This document shows positions 33,901 through 43,082 of a stretch of DNA of 64,000 nucleotides, piece by piece. Source of the stretch: Brachybacterium sp. UMB0905 (GTDB taxonomy: Bacteria > Actinomycetota > Actinomycetes > Actinomycetales > Dermabacteraceae). The notes beneath the pieces are model-generated. The model saw only the letters and a list, made by a program, of their open reading frames with translations, searched no databases and was not told where the DNA came from. The stretch spans positions 1 to 64,000 of the forward strand of contig NZ_PNHL01000005.1 of NCBI RefSeq assembly GCF_002871795.1. Direction: 5' to 3'. Each line of letters starts with the position of its first letter. The first letter of the stretch is position 1. A program made the position numbers and the translations under genes.

Positions 33901-34929
33901 TCAGCCCACCGGGCTGAGGGCAGCGACCAGGGAGAACAGGTCCTTGGGATCCTCGGGATCCGCCACCAGGTCCACCTGTCCCATCAGCTCGGTGCCGAGG
34001 TTCGCCTCGCGCGCGTAGCGCAGCCCCGCGAAGTCGGAGACCGCGAAGCCCACGGAGTCGAAGATCGTGACCTGCTCGGCGCTCTCGCGGCCCGGATGCG
34101 CCCCCGAGAGCACCTCGAACAGCTCCACGACGGGGAAGTCGGGCTCCTTCTGCTGAATCTCGCCCTCGATCCGGGTCTGCGGCGTGAACTCCACGAACAC
34201 CGGTCCGCGGTCGAGGACCGCGGCCTCCAGCTCGGTCTTGCCAGGGCAGTCCCCGCCGATCGCGTTCAGGTGCATGCCGGGGGCGACCATGTCGTCGGTG
34301 AGGATCGTGGCGAGAGCCTTGTCCGCGGTGCACGTCGTGACGATGTCCGCGCCCTGGACGGCCTCCTGCGGCGAGTCGGCGCGGTGGATCCGGAAGCCCA
34401 GCGGCTCGAGGTTGCGGCACATCTTGTCTATCGCCGCGGGATCGATGTCGTAAATCCGCAAATCCTCGATGCCCAGCACCGCCCGCATCGCCAGGGCCTG
34501 GAACTCAGACTGCGAGCCGGAGCCGATCATCGCGCTGATGCGGGAGTCCGGCCGGGCCAGGTGCTTCGCGGCCATCGCGGAGGTCGCCGCGGTGCGCAGC
34601 GCCGTCAGCAGTGTCATCTCCGCCAGGAAGATCGGGTACCCGTTGTCCACATCCGCCAGGGCGCCGAAGGCTGTCACGGTCTGGAACCCGCGCGCCGGGT
34701 TCAGCGGATGACCGTTGACGAACTTGAAGGAGTACAGCTCACCATCGGAGGTGGGCATCAGCTCGATCACGCCGAACGGGGTGTGGGAGGCCACGCGCGG
34801 CGTCTTGTCGAAGCGGTCGAAGCGCCGGTAGTCATCCTCCACGTACTGCGCCATGCCGCGCAGGATCGCCTCCGCACCATCGCGCTGAATCCAGCGCGCC
34901 ATCGCGGCCACATCGAGCAGATCGGTCAT
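33901..34929 (-). CDS. ocd: Ornithine cyclodeaminase
   Basis: This NAD-dependent enzyme converts ornithine to proline and ammonia (342 residues). It belongs to the ornithine cyclodeaminase/mu-crystallin family, with ELMPTSDGELYSFKFVNGHP for substrate binding (about 57-76), TALRTAATSAMAAKHLA, the NAD motif MIGSGSQSEFQALA (about 134-147), VTTCTADK and LNAIGGDCPGKTEL with the catalytic Asp. It is the first gene of the ocd-ctlX operon. GGGAAGGA lies 6 bp before the ATG. The promoter is described separately. Confidence 0.95.
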   Translation of the reverse strand: MTDLLDVAAMARWIQRDGAEAILRGMAQYVEDDYRRFDRFDKTPRVASHTPFGVIELMPTSDGELYSFKFVNGHPLNPARGFQTVTAFGALADVDNGYPIFLAEMTLLTALRTAATSAMAAKHLARPDSRISAMIGSGSQSEFQALAMRAVLGIEDLRIYDIDPAAIDKMCRNLEPLGFRIHRADSPQEAVQGADIVTTCTADKALATILTDDMVAPGMHLNAIGGDCPGKTELEAAVLDRGPVFVEFTPQTRIEGEIQQKEPDFPVVELFEVLSGAHPGRESAEQVTIFDSVGFAVSDFAGLRYAREANLGTELMGQVDLVADPEDPKDLFSLVAALSPVG

Positions 34930-35029
34930 CTCGCATCCTTCCCGGCACCTCGTCGTGCCCTGGTCCAGTCATCGTGCAGTTCCAGTCAGCGTGCGGTGCC
35001 TCGCGCAGCACCTGGGCACGCTTGGCCCG

Positions 35030-35058
35030 ACGCTACGGAGAACGAAGTGCGTGCTCAA
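35030..35058 (-). promoter_or_regulatory. Promoter of the ocd-ctlX operon
   Basis: On the minus strand TTGAGC (35058-35053) and TAGCGT (35035-35030) are separated by exactly 17 bp. The leader is about 100 bases. Confidence 0.65.
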
Positions 35059-35070
35059 GAGGCGACGTGC

Positions 35071-35083
35071 GCGAAATTTTCGC
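35071..35083. promoter_or_regulatory. Palindromic AT-rich operator between ocd and lrp
   Basis: GCGAAA-T-TTTCGC is a perfect palindrome and one of the few A/T-rich sites in the window. It lies 13 bp upstream of the ocd -35 and 7 bp upstream of the lrp -35. Lrp/AsnC proteins favour such AT-centred palindromes, so it is the likely site of the Lrp-type regulator encoded next to it. Confidence 0.65.
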
Positions 35084-35089
35084 CATAGC

Positions 35090-35118
35090 TTCGCAATGTG
35101 TCGGGGTCTGATTAGCAT
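35090..35118 (+). promoter_or_regulatory. Promoter of the lrp-type gene (leaderless)
   Basis: TTCGCA (35090-35095) and TAGCAT (35113-35118) are 17 bp apart, and the ATG follows the -10 box after 7 bp. No Shine-Dalgarno sequence is present. Confidence 0.65.
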
Positions 35119-35125
35119 GCTGTTC

Positions 35126-35557
35126 ATGTCAGCCCTCAGCGACCTCGATCAGCGGCTCCTGGCAGCGCTGCGCACCGACGGACGCGCTCCCATCACGCAC
35201 CTGGCCGAGCGCCTGGGCGTCTCCCGCGCGACCGTCACCGCGCGCATGGATGCCCTCGCCGCGCGGGGCGTGATCACCGGGTACACGGTGCGGGTGCGTG
35301 AGCCTGCAGCGCTCGGCCAGGTCCGGGCCGTGAGCTTCATCGAGGTCGAGGGGCGCACCACCGACCGGGTGATCCGCCACCTGCGCGGCTTCGAGGAGAT
35401 CCAGGCACTGCACACCACCAACGGCGGCTGGGATCTGGTGGCGGAGATCGTCTGCCGAGACCTGCCGGCCTTCGATGCGGTGCTGCGGCGCCTGCGCGCC
35501 ATCGAGGGCGTGGTCAACTCTGAGACGTCACTGCTGCTGAGCTCCGTGCTGCGCTGA
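35126..35557 (+). CDS. Lrp/AsnC-family regulator
   Basis: This small transcription regulator (143 residues) has an N-terminal winged helix-turn-helix (LDQRLLAALRTDGRAPITHL, then LGVSRATVTARMDAL). The C-terminal RAM/AsnC ligand-binding domain covers about 65-140, with VSFIEVEGRTT and TTNGGWDLVAEI. The open frame runs further upstream, but the TAGCAT-7-ATG arrangement and the operator exclude a longer start. It is divergent from ocd-ctlX and most likely controls that operon in response to an amino acid such as ornithine, citrulline or arginine. That ligand is inferred from the neighbours. Confidence 0.93.
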   Translation: MSALSDLDQRLLAALRTDGRAPITHLAERLGVSRATVTARMDALAARGVITGYTVRVREPAALGQVRAVSFIEVEGRTTDRVIRHLRGFEEIQALHTTNGGWDLVAEIVCRDLPAFDAVLRRLRAIEGVVNSETSLLLSSVLR

Positions 35558-35591
35558 GCACGCCGCAGTGCGGCGCGCCCGCTGAGGCGGC

Positions 35592-35597
35592 TACGAT
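35592..35597 (+). promoter_or_regulatory. Possible -10 box of thrS
   Basis: TACGAT lies 56 bp before the thrS GTG. The -35 region is poor. I see no T-box leader here. Confidence 0.4.
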
Positions 35598-35653
35598 CAC
35601 GGGTGGATCCGGCATCGTCGGTCGGATCGACCCGATCCAAGGAGAACAGCACC

Positions 35654-37672
35654 GTGAATCAGCCCCCGTCCGCCATGGACATCCGCATCACCCTCGATGG
35701 CACTCCGCACGCCACGACCGCCGGGACCACGGGCACCGAGCTGTTCACGGGCCGCTCCGAGATCATCGCCCTGCGGATCGACGGTCAGCTGCGCGACCTC
35801 GCGACCGCCGTCGAGGACGGACAGGACGTCCAGGGCGTGGAGATCACCAGCGAAGACGGGCTGAACATTCTGCGGCACTCGACCGCGCACGTCCTCGCCC
35901 AGGCCGTCCAGAAGGTGAATCCCGCAGCGAAGCTCGGCATCGGCCCCTTCATCACCGACGGCTTCTACTACGACTTCGACGTCGCCGAGCCCTTCACCCC
36001 CGAGGACCTCAAGGCCCTCGAGAAGCAGATGATGCGCATCATCAAGGAGGGCCAGCGCTTCGTGCGCCGCGAGATCTCCGACGATGACGCCCGCGCCGAG
36101 GAAGCCGATGAGCCCTACAAGATGGAGCTCATCGGCCTGAAGTCGAGCGCTGCCGATGCTGCCGAGGGCGCCTCCGTTGAGGTCGGCGAGGGCGGGCTGA
36201 CCATGTACGACAACGTCAACCGCCGCGATGAGGTGGTATGGACGGACCTGTGCCGTGGCCCGCACCTGCCCACCACCAAGCACATCGGCAACGGCTTCGC
36301 CCTCACCCGCTCCGCCGCCGCCTACTGGCGCGGCAGCGAGAAGAACCCGATGCTGCAGCGCATCTACGGCACCGCCTGGGCCACCAAGGAGGACCTGCGC
36401 GCCCACCAGGAGCGCATCGCCGAGGCCGAGCGGCGCGACCACCGCAAGCTGGGCAGCGAGCTGGATCTGTTCTCCTTCCCCGACGAGATCGGCTCGGGCC
36501 TGGCGGTCTTCCACCCCAAGGGCGCGATGATCCGCATGGAGATGGAGGAATACTCCCGCCGCCAGCACGTGAAGGCCGGCTACTCCTTCGTGAACACCCC
36601 GCACATCACCAAGGGGCAGCTGTTCCAGACCTCCGGCCACCTGGACTGGTACCAGGAGGGCATGTACCCCGCCATGCACCTCGATGAGGAGCGTGACGAG
36701 ACCGGGCAGATCACCAAGCAGGGCCAGGACTACTACCTCAAGCCCATGAACTGCCCGATGCACAACCTCGTCTTCCGCTCCCGCGGCCGCTCCTACCGCG
36801 AGCTGCCGCTGCGGCTGTTCGAGTTCGGCACCGTGTACCGCAATGAGAAGTCCGGCGTCGTGCACGGTCTCACTCGCGCCCGCGGCTTCACGCAGGACGA
36901 TGCGCACATCTACTGCACCCGCGAGCAGATGCGCGAGGAGCTCACCACGCTGCTGACCTTCGTGCTGGACCTGCTCAAGGACTACGGGCTGGAAGACTTC
37001 TACCTCGAGCTGTCCACCAAGAACCCCGAGAAGTTCGTGGGCGATGACGCGACCTGGGAGGAGGCCACCCGCACGCTCGAGGAGGTCGCCACCGCCTCGG
37101 GTCTGGATCTCGTGCCCGATTCCGGCGGCGCCGCCTTCTACGGCCCCAAGATCTCCGTCCAGGCCAAGGACGCGATCGGCCGCACCTGGCAGATGTCCAC
37201 CATCCAGCTGGACTTCAACCTCCCGGAGCGCTTCGACCTGGAGTACACCGCGCCCGACGGCTCCCGCCAGCGCCCGGTGATGATCCATCGTGCCCTGTTC
37301 GGCTCCATCGAGCGGTTCTTCGGGGTGCTCACCGAGCATTACGCGGGCGCGTTCCCGGTGTGGCTGGCCCCCGTGCAGGTGGTCGGCATCCCCGTGGCCG
37401 CTGAGTACGTGCCCTACCTCGAGCAGGTCGCCGCGAAGCTGCGCGAGCACGGGGTGCGCGTCCAGGTGGACGCCTCCGATGACCGCATGCAGAAGAAGAT
37501 CCGCACCCACACCAAGGAGAAGGTGCCGTACCTGCTGATCGCCGGTGGCGAGGACCAGGACAAGGGCGCGGTCTCCTTCCGCCTGCGCGACGGCTCCCAG
37601 GACAACGGCATCCCCGTCGACGAAGCTGTAGAGCGCATCGTCACGGCGATCCGGGACAAGGTGCAGGTGTGA
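35654..37672 (+). CDS. thrS: Threonyl-tRNA synthetase
   Basis: ThrRS charges tRNA-Thr. The 672 residues contain the TGS domain (about 8-65), an editing domain with [12 protein letters not shown] (about 75-86), the class II core with motif 1 and the zinc-binding [10 protein letters not shown], motif 2 in [20 protein letters not shown], motif 3 in [17 protein letters not shown], and a C-terminal anticodon-binding domain. A GTG at 35654 has AAGGAG 9 bp upstream. An ATG 21 bp further in is the alternative start. The stop overlaps the HIT gene in a GTGA. Confidence 0.96.
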   Translation: MNQPPSAMDIRITLDGTPHATTAGTTGTELFTGRSEIIALRIDGQLRDLATAVEDGQDVQGVEITSEDGLNILRHSTAHVLAQAVQKVNPAAKLGIGPFITDGFYYDFDVAEPFTPEDLKALEKQMMRIIKEGQRFVRREISDDDARAEEADEPYKMELIGLKSSAADAAEGASVEVGEGGLTMYDNVNRRDEVVWTDLCRGPHLPTTKHIGNGFALTRSAAAYWRGSEKNPMLQRIYGTAWATKEDLRAHQERIAEAERRDHRKLGSELDLFSFPDEIGSGLAVFHPKGAMIRMEMEEYSRRQHVKAGYSFVNTPHITKGQLFQTSGHLDWYQEGMYPAMHLDEERDETGQITKQGQDYYLKPMNCPMHNLVFRSRGRSYRELPLRLFEFGTVYRNEKSGVVHGLTRARGFTQDDAHIYCTREQMREELTTLLTFVLDLLKDYGLEDFYLELSTKNPEKFVGDDATWEEATRTLEEVATASGLDLVPDSGGAAFYGPKISVQAKDAIGRTWQMSTIQLDFNLPERFDLEYTAPDGSRQRPVMIHRALFGSIERFFGVLTEHYAGAFPVWLAPVQVVGIPVAAEYVPYLEQVAAKLREHGVRVQVDASDDRMQKKIRTHTKEKVPYLLIAGGEDQDKGAVSFRLRDGSQDNGIPVDEAVERIVTAIRDKVQV

Positions 37673-38316
37673 TCCCAGCGGGGGGAGTGCAGGGGACGGG
37701 CGGCCACGAGGATCCGATGATCGAGGATGCCCGCGACTTCGCGGGCATCCCCGATGACACCGAGCGGCTGTGGACACCGCACCGCATGGCGTACATCGGC
37801 GGGCAGGACAAGCCCGAGGACCCCGATGACGGCCAGCAGTGCCCCTTCTGCCGGGGACCGCAGCGCAGCGACGAGGACGCCCTGATCGTCCACCGCGGCG
37901 AGGTGGCCTACGTGATCCTGAACCTGTACCCCTACAACTCCGGGCACCTGCTGGTGTGCCCGTACCGGCACGTCTCGGACTACACCGACCTCACCGATGC
38001 GGAGGTGACGGAGGTTGCGGAGCTCACGCGCACCGCCATGCGCGTGATCCGTGAGGTCTCCGCCCCAGCCGGGTTCAACCTGGGTATGAACCAGGGCGAG
38101 GTGGCCGGTGCGGGGATCGCCGCCCACCTGCACCAGCACGTGGTGCCGCGCTGGCGGGGAGATGCGAACTTCCTGCCGATCGTGGCGCGCACCAAGGCGG
38201 TGCCGATCCTGCTGGCGGACACCCGTCGGCTCTACGCCGCGGCCTGGCCGGGCACCGATGATCGACCGGGCACCAAGGACCGGCCCGGCGCCGAAGATCG
38301 AACGGGGGAGCGATGA
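37669..38316 (+). CDS. HIT-domain nucleotide phosphorylase/hydrolase
   Basis: The protein (215 residues) has the histidine-triad motif HLHQHVV near residues 147-153, preceded by [17 protein letters not shown] and [17 protein letters not shown]. Its place directly after thrS matches the mycobacterial Ap4A phosphorylase Rv2613c, so cleavage of diadenosine tetraphosphate, a by-product of aminoacyl-tRNA synthetases, is the likely role. The GTG at 37669 overlaps the thrS stop. An internal ATG at codon 17 (37717) is a possible alternative. CPFC near residue 58 is also typical of this subgroup. The C-terminal 25 residues are charged and disordered. Confidence 0.9.
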   Translation: MIPAGGVQGTGGHEDPMIEDARDFAGIPDDTERLWTPHRMAYIGGQDKPEDPDDGQQCPFCRGPQRSDEDALIVHRGEVAYVILNLYPYNSGHLLVCPYRHVSDYTDLTDAEVTEVAELTRTAMRVIREVSAPAGFNLGMNQGEVAGAGIAAHLHQHVVPRWRGDANFLPIVARTKAVPILLADTRRLYAAAWPGTDDRPGTKDRPGAEDRTGER

Positions 38317-39593
38317 GCAGCACGGAGGCACCGCCGCGCGCGGGAGCACCCACGACCGCTTACGGCTATGACATCGACCGGGTGGACCCCCGAGCCCCCG
38401 GCCGTCTGGGAGCGGACCCCGCGCCGCTGCGACGGCCCGCCCGCTGGATGCGCTGGCTCGTGCTGGCCTCCGCTATCGCCAGCGCCCTGATCCTGCTGGG
38501 CATGCTGATCTATCTGCTGATCAAGGTGTTCATCCCGATGGGGATCGGCACCTCCCTGGTCGCGCTCACCGCTGCGCTCGTGCCCGTCGGCATCGTTGTC
38601 GCCGCCGTGTGGTGGATCGACCGGTACACCCCGCAGCCCCTGGGCAGCCTCGGCTATGCCTTCGCCTGGGGAGCGATCGGCTCGATTGTCACCACGCTGC
38701 TGTTCGGCCCGTACTTCACCTCCGCGATCACCCCCGAGGACGCCCATCCCGTGGTCCAGCAGTTCCTCGGCGCGGTCATCCAGGCTCCCGTGGTCGAGGA
38801 GAGCTTCAAATCGCTGGGCCTTGTGCTGCTGCTGGTCTTCGGCCGCCGCTACATCGCCGGGCCGATCGACGGCGTGGTGTACGCCGCGTTGATCGCCGGC
38901 GGTTTCGCCTTCACCGAGAACATCCTGTACTTCGCGAACTCTTTCCACGAGGCTCAGGCCTCCGGGCAGCTGGCCGGTTTCTGGGAGATCTTCTTCATGC
39001 GCGGTCTGCTCTCCCCCTTCGCGCATGTGTCCTTCACCGCGCTCGCCGGGCTCGGGCTCGGCATCGCCGCCGAACGGCGTTCGCTCATGCTCTACTTCGG
39101 CCTCGGCATCGGCGGGCTCGCCCTGGGAATGGTGCTGCACGCCCTGTGGAACGGCTCCACCTTCTTCATCCCCATGGATCCCGAAAACCCGATGGCCGGG
39201 TTCCTGCGCTACTACCTCATCGTGCAGGTGCCGATCTTCCTGCTGCTCAGCGCCCTGGTGATCGTGCTGCGACTGCGGGAGAAACGGATCCTGCGCCGAC
39301 AGCTGTCCGCCTACGGACGGGCCGGCTGGTTCTCCCCCGAGGAGGTGGAGATGCTCGTCTCGATGCGCCGCCGCGGCAAGGCCGAACGCTGGGCCCGCCG
39401 CCACGGCGCGGTGGCGCGCCTGGGCATGCGCCACCTCATCCGCACCGCGATCGCCCTGGGGCTCGAGCGGCACAGCGTCCTGTTCGCCCGCGCCACGCCT
39501 CGCACTCGCGCCCGCGAACGCCACCTGCTCGAGGCCATCACGGCCGACCGGCGCCTGATCGGCTCCCTCAGCGCGCCGGTCGTGCGCTCCTGA
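38313..39593 (+). CDS. prsW: PrsW-family intramembrane metalloprotease
   Basis: This polytopic membrane protein (426 residues, about 8-9 helices from residue 45 to 325) has the PrsW active-site motifs: VVEESFKSLG (EExxK, about 160-169), FAFTENILYFA (FxxxEN, about 199-209), FAHVSFTAL and LHALWNG (metal-ligand His). PrsW proteases cleave anti-sigma factors in Bacillus. The target here is unknown. The C-terminal 100 residues form an Arg-rich cytoplasmic part. The ATG overlaps the HIT stop. In many relatives this interval holds pgsA and mannosyltransferase genes instead. Confidence 0.9.
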   Translation: MSSTEAPPRAGAPTTAYGYDIDRVDPRAPGRLGADPAPLRRPARWMRWLVLASAIASALILLGMLIYLLIKVFIPMGIGTSLVALTAALVPVGIVVAAVWWIDRYTPQPLGSLGYAFAWGAIGSIVTTLLFGPYFTSAITPEDAHPVVQQFLGAVIQAPVVEESFKSLGLVLLLVFGRRYIAGPIDGVVYAALIAGGFAFTENILYFANSFHEAQASGQLAGFWEIFFMRGLLSPFAHVSFTALAGLGLGIAAERRSLMLYFGLGIGGLALGMVLHALWNGSTFFIPMDPENPMAGFLRYYLIVQVPIFLLLSALVIVLRLREKRILRRQLSAYGRAGWFSPEEVEMLVSMRRRGKAERWARRHGAVARLGMRHLIRTAIALGLERHSVLFARATPRTRARERHLLEAITADRRLIGSLSAPVVRS

Positions 39594-39702
39594 TCTGCGG
39601 CACCACCGGCGCGCCGAGGCTGCGATGCCCTGCGAACCCCGCTCGCAGGTGACATCGCTGCCTGTCGGCCCGCGCCCGTCGGCCCCTGCCTGTCCGGTCG
39701 CC

Positions 39703-39708
39703 TAGACT
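39703..39708 (+). promoter_or_regulatory. Possible -10 box of yebC
   Basis: TAGACT lies 47 bp before the yebC ATG. A perfect 7-bp hairpin (39719-39725 with 39731-39737) follows in the leader, just upstream of the ribosome binding site GGGAGGAGAG. Confidence 0.5.
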
Positions 39709-39755
39709 GGGGCGGCATTCCGCCATGTGGTGGCGGACGAGATGGGAGGAGAGAG

Positions 39756-40514
39756 ATGGCCGGGCATTCCAAGTGGGCGACGACCAAGCATAAGAAGGCC
39801 GTCATCGACGCCAAGCGCGGCAAGCTGTTCGCCAAGCTGGTGAAGAACATCGAGGTGGCCGCGCGCATGGGCGGCCCCGACCCCGCGGGCAACCCGACGC
39901 TCTACGACGCCATCCAGAAGGCGAAGAAGTCCTCCGTCCCCAATGACAACATAGACCGCGCCGTCAAGCGCGGCGGCGGTCTCGACGGCGGGGGAGTGAA
40001 CTACGAGACCCTCATGTACGAGGGATACGCGCCCGGTGGCGTGGCCGTGCTCGTCGAGTGCCTCACCGACAACAAGAACCGTGCGGTCTCCGAGGTGCGG
40101 CTGGCCTTCAGCCGCAACGGCGGCAACATGGCCGAATCCGGCTCGGTGGCCTATCTCTTCGAGCGCCGCGGCGTGGTGACGCTCGCCAAGGGTGAGCACA
40201 CGGAGGATGAGCTGCTCGAGGTCGTGCTCGATGCCGGCGCCGAGGAGATCAACGACGAGGGCGAGACCTTCGAGATCATCTCCGAGGCCACGGATGTCGT
40301 GGCGGTGCGCTCCGCGCTGCAGGAAGCGGACATCGACTACGACAGCGCCGAGGCGCAGTTCGTGCCCACGATGCGCACCCCCGTGGACCTTGATGGCGCG
40401 AAGAAGGCACTGCGTCTTATCGAGGCGCTCGAGGATAGCGACGACGTGCAGAACGTCTACTCCAACCTCGACATCCCCGACGATATCGCCGCCCAGCTCG
40501 AGGACGAGGACTGA
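39756..40514 (+). CDS. yebC: YebC/TACO1-family protein
   Basis: This conserved cytoplasmic protein (252 residues) is described in other bacteria as a DNA-binding regulator and, more recently, as a translation factor that relieves ribosome stalling at proline stretches. The typical start [20 protein letters not shown] is present, followed by [30 protein letters not shown] and [22 protein letters not shown]. The length is normal. A strong GGGAGGAGAG ribosome binding site precedes it. It lies upstream of ruvCAB, as usual. Confidence 0.96.
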   Translation: MAGHSKWATTKHKKAVIDAKRGKLFAKLVKNIEVAARMGGPDPAGNPTLYDAIQKAKKSSVPNDNIDRAVKRGGGLDGGGVNYETLMYEGYAPGGVAVLVECLTDNKNRAVSEVRLAFSRNGGNMAESGSVAYLFERRGVVTLAKGEHTEDELLEVVLDAGAEEINDEGETFEIISEATDVVAVRSALQEADIDYDSAEAQFVPTMRTPVDLDGAKKALRLIEALEDSDDVQNVYSNLDIPDDIAAQLEDED

Positions 40515-40519
40515 CCTGT

Positions 40520-40554
40520 GCGACGGTCCGCCGCTCCGCCGCGCGGACCGTCGC
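40520..40554 (+). terminator. Hairpin between yebC and ruvC
   Basis: A perfect 12-bp stem (40520-40531 with 40543-40554) with an 11-base loop follows the yebC stop by 5 bp. No T run is present. Confidence 0.6.
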
Positions 40555-40591
40555 GCCCCGGATCCCGGGCCCACCCCGGATGAGGAGCACC

Positions 40592-41185
40592 GTGACGACG
40601 CTGCGCGTGATGGGGATCGACCCCGGCCTGACCCGCTGCGGCGTAGGCATCGTGGACGCCCTGGGCGGGCGGCGCGCGCGCCTCGTGCAGGCCCACGTGA
40701 TCCGCTCAGCCGCCGAGGACCCGCTGGATCAGCGCCTGCTCACGATCGCGCGCGGACTGCGTGCGGCGCTCGAGGAGTTCGACCCCGATGCCGTGGCCGT
40801 CGAGCGCGTGTTCAGCCAATCGAACATCTCCACCGTGATGGGCACGGCCCAGGTCTCCGGCATCGCCCTGCTCGAGGCGGCCGAGCGGGGCATCCCGACC
40901 GCCCAGCACACCCCCTCCGAGGTGAAAGCCGCGGTGACCGGCAGTGGCCGCGCCGACAAGAAGCAGATCCAGACCGTGCTGATGAAGGTGCTGCGGCTGG
41001 ACGCCGCCCCGCAGCCCGCCGATGCCTCCGATGCGGTGGCGATCGCGCTCACCCAGCTGTGGCGCGGTGGGGGACCGGTGGCCCTGGATGCCACCGGCGG
41101 CGCCCGCACCAGCGCCCAGGCCATCTGGGCGCGCGCCGAGCGGGAGGCCCGACGCGCCCGGGAACGCTCCACCTCCCGGCAGTGA
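40592..41185 (+). CDS. ruvC: Holliday junction resolvase RuvC
   Basis: RuvC cuts Holliday junctions made during recombination (197 residues). Catalytic acidic residues are visible in GIDPGLTRCG (Asp near 9), AVERVFSQ (Glu near 70) and ADASDAVAIALTQ (Asp near 143-146). I choose the GTG at 40592 because GAGGAG lies 4 bp upstream. The in-frame ATG at 40580 would put that site inside the gene. ruvA follows after 26 bp. Confidence 0.95.
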   Translation: MTTLRVMGIDPGLTRCGVGIVDALGGRRARLVQAHVIRSAAEDPLDQRLLTIARGLRAALEEFDPDAVAVERVFSQSNISTVMGTAQVSGIALLEAAERGIPTAQHTPSEVKAAVTGSGRADKKQIQTVLMKVLRLDAAPQPADASDAVAIALTQLWRGGGPVALDATGGARTSAQAIWARAEREARRARERSTSRQ

Positions 41186-41199
41186 TCGAACACGTGTTC

Positions 41200-41205
41200 T
41201 AGGGT
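41200..41205 (+). promoter_or_regulatory. -10 box of ruvAB (leaderless)
   Basis: TAGGGT is followed by GTCCCC and the ruvA GTG, so a leaderless start is predicted. This would let ruvAB be expressed separately from ruvC. Confidence 0.55.
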
Positions 41206-41211
41206 GTCCCC

Positions 41212-41844
41212 GTGATCGCAACTCTCACCGGCACCGTCACCCGCATCGGCCTGGATTTCCTCATCCTCGAGGTGGCCGGGGTGGGCTACCTGGTGCGCAC
41301 CACTCCGCAGGCCCTGTCCGCGACCCGGCACGGGGCCGAGCTCATGTTGCACACCGAGATGATCGTGCGCGAGGACGCCCTGACTCTCTACGGCTTCCCG
41401 CAGGCGGAGGAGGCCGAGACCTTCCGGATCATCCAGTCCGTCAGCGGCATCGGCCCGCGCACCGCCCTGGCCGTGCTGACGGTGATGGATCCCGAGGAGC
41501 TGCGGCGTGCCGTGGCCGAGCAGGACCAGAAGGCGCTCACCCGCATCCCCGGCATCGGCCCCAAGGGCGCCTCCCGCATGCTCCTGGAGCTCGGCGGGAA
41601 GCTCCCGGCGCCGACGGAGAGCGCCCCCGTCCCAGCCCGGGCGGACGCCCCCGCCCCGGTCACCGGTGCGGATACCGATGTGGTCGAGGCCCTCGTGGGG
41701 CTCGGCTGGGCAGAGAAGGCCGCGCACGGTGCGGTCACCGCCGCACGCGAAGAGATCACCGGGACCGACGGTGGGGCTGGCGCTGACGTGGATGCGGCGT
41801 CGCTGCTGCGCCAGGCCCTGCGGCGCCTCGGGAGCCACCGATGA
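41212..41844 (+). CDS. ruvA: Holliday junction DNA helicase subunit RuvA
   Basis: RuvA binds the four-way junction and loads RuvB (210 residues). The N-terminal OB fold (about 1-65, [20 protein letters not shown]) is followed by two helix-hairpin-helix motifs ([17 protein letters not shown] and [16 protein letters not shown]). A flexible acidic linker and the C-terminal RuvB-binding domain (about 160-210) complete it. The GTG start is 6 bp after TAGGGT. The stop overlaps ruvB in an ATGA. Confidence 0.96.
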   Translation: MIATLTGTVTRIGLDFLILEVAGVGYLVRTTPQALSATRHGAELMLHTEMIVREDALTLYGFPQAEEAETFRIIQSVSGIGPRTALAVLTVMDPEELRRAVAEQDQKALTRIPGIGPKGASRMLLELGGKLPAPTESAPVPARADAPAPVTGADTDVVEALVGLGWAEKAAHGAVTAAREEITGTDGGAGADVDAASLLRQALRRLGSHR

Positions 41845-42929
41845 GCGAAGCCGCGCAGAGCCCGGACGCGATGAGCGCCGAGGCCACGAACACCACTGAA
41901 TCGCCGCTGACCAGCCCCGATGCCGTCGCCCCCGAGCGCGCCGCCGAGGCCGCGCTGCGTCCGCGCCGCCTCGACGAGTTTGTCGGCCAGCAGGTGGTGC
42001 GCGACCAGCTCTCCCTCGTGCTCGACGCTGCCGTCGGGCGGGGACGCGCCCCTGAGCATGTGCTGCTGTCCGGGCCGCCGGGCCTGGGCAAGACCACCCT
42101 GGCGATGATCATCGCCGCGGAGCTGTCCGCGCCGCTGCGCATCACCTCCGGGCCCGCGATTCAGCATGCCGGGGACCTCGCGGCGATCCTCTCCTCCCTC
42201 GACGAGGGGGAGGTGCTGTTCATCGACGAGATCCACCGCCTGGCCCGCCCCGCAGAAGAGATGCTCTACATCGCCATGGAGGACTTCCGGGTCGATGTCG
42301 TGGTCGGCAAGGGCGTCGGCGCGACGTCGATCCCGCTGGACCTGCCGCCCTTCACGGTCGTGGGCGCCACCACCCGGGCCGGGCTCCTGCCCGCTCCGCT
42401 GCGCGACCGCTTCGGCTTCGTCGGACACCTGGACTTCTACACCGCCGCCGAGCTGCACGAGGTGGTGCGCCGCAGTGCAGACCGCCTCGAGGTGCAGCTC
42501 GAGGATGCCGCGGCCCGGGAGATCGCCTCCCGGTCTCGCGGCACTCCGCGCATCGCCAATCGCCTGCTGCGCCGCGTGCGGGACTGGGCGCAGGTGCGCG
42601 GCAGCGGCCGCCTGGATCTCGATGCCGCACGCGAGGCTCTGCGCGTCTATGAAGTGGACGAGCGGGGCTTGGACCGCCTGGATCGCGCGGTGCTCTCGGC
42701 CCTGTGCCGACGCTTCACCGGCGGCCCCGTGGGCCTGTCCACCCTCGCTGTCGCCGTGGGGGAGGAGACTGAGACCGTCGAGACGATGGTCGAGCCCTAC
42801 CTCGTGCGGGAGGGTTTCCTGCTGCGCACCCCGCGGGGCCGAGCCGCCGCCCCCGCCGCGTGGGAGCACCTGGGGCTCGAGCCGCCCACCCCCGAGGAGG
42901 GCACCGCGCCGATGCTCGGCCGGTTCTGA
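41841..42929 (+). CDS. ruvB: Holliday junction DNA helicase motor RuvB
   Basis: RuvB is the AAA+ motor for branch migration (362 residues). Walker [15 protein letters not shown] is near residues 76-89, Walker [11 protein letters not shown] near 125-134, sensor 1 [11 protein letters not shown] near 173-183 and an arginine-finger region near 193-200. A C-terminal winged helix binds DNA. About 35 residues before the [11 protein letters not shown] start are an unconserved extension. Confidence 0.97.
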   Translation: MSEAAQSPDAMSAEATNTTESPLTSPDAVAPERAAEAALRPRRLDEFVGQQVVRDQLSLVLDAAVGRGRAPEHVLLSGPPGLGKTTLAMIIAAELSAPLRITSGPAIQHAGDLAAILSSLDEGEVLFIDEIHRLARPAEEMLYIAMEDFRVDVVVGKGVGATSIPLDLPPFTVVGATTRAGLLPAPLRDRFGFVGHLDFYTAAELHEVVRRSADRLEVQLEDAAAREIASRSRGTPRIANRLLRRVRDWAQVRGSGRLDLDAAREALRVYEVDERGLDRLDRAVLSALCRRFTGGPVGLSTLAVAVGEETETVETMVEPYLVREGFLLRTPRGRAAAPAAWEHLGLEPPTPEEGTAPMLGRF

Positions 42930-42986
42930 GCCGCATTCCCCGCATATCGAGCATCGACGACGGCTGCGTCACCCTGGCATGGCAGG

Positions 42987-43007
42987 ACCTGCTGCGGCAG
43001 GTACAGT
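42987..43007 (+). promoter_or_regulatory. yajC promoter region with palindrome and -10 box
   Basis: TACAGT (43002-43007) is a probable -10 box 75 bp before the yajC GTG. ACCTGC-TGCG-GCAGGT (42987-43002) is a perfect inverted repeat occupying the spacer and touching the -10, a possible operator. Confidence 0.4.
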
Positions 43008-43082
43008 GGACCGTCGGACACCATCGAGGACCGGGCCCGGTGCCCGGCGCCATGCGCCAGCCCACCCCCTGAAAGGACACCT

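Noticed and set aside
35558-35653. T-box riboswitch before thrS
   Set aside because: The leader is under 60 bases and has no T-box consensus. hisS and aspS leaders were also checked by eye without a hit.
40580-40591. ATG 40580 as the ruvC start
   Set aside because: It would place the GAGGAG ribosome binding site inside the gene and add four unconserved residues. GTG 40592 fits better.
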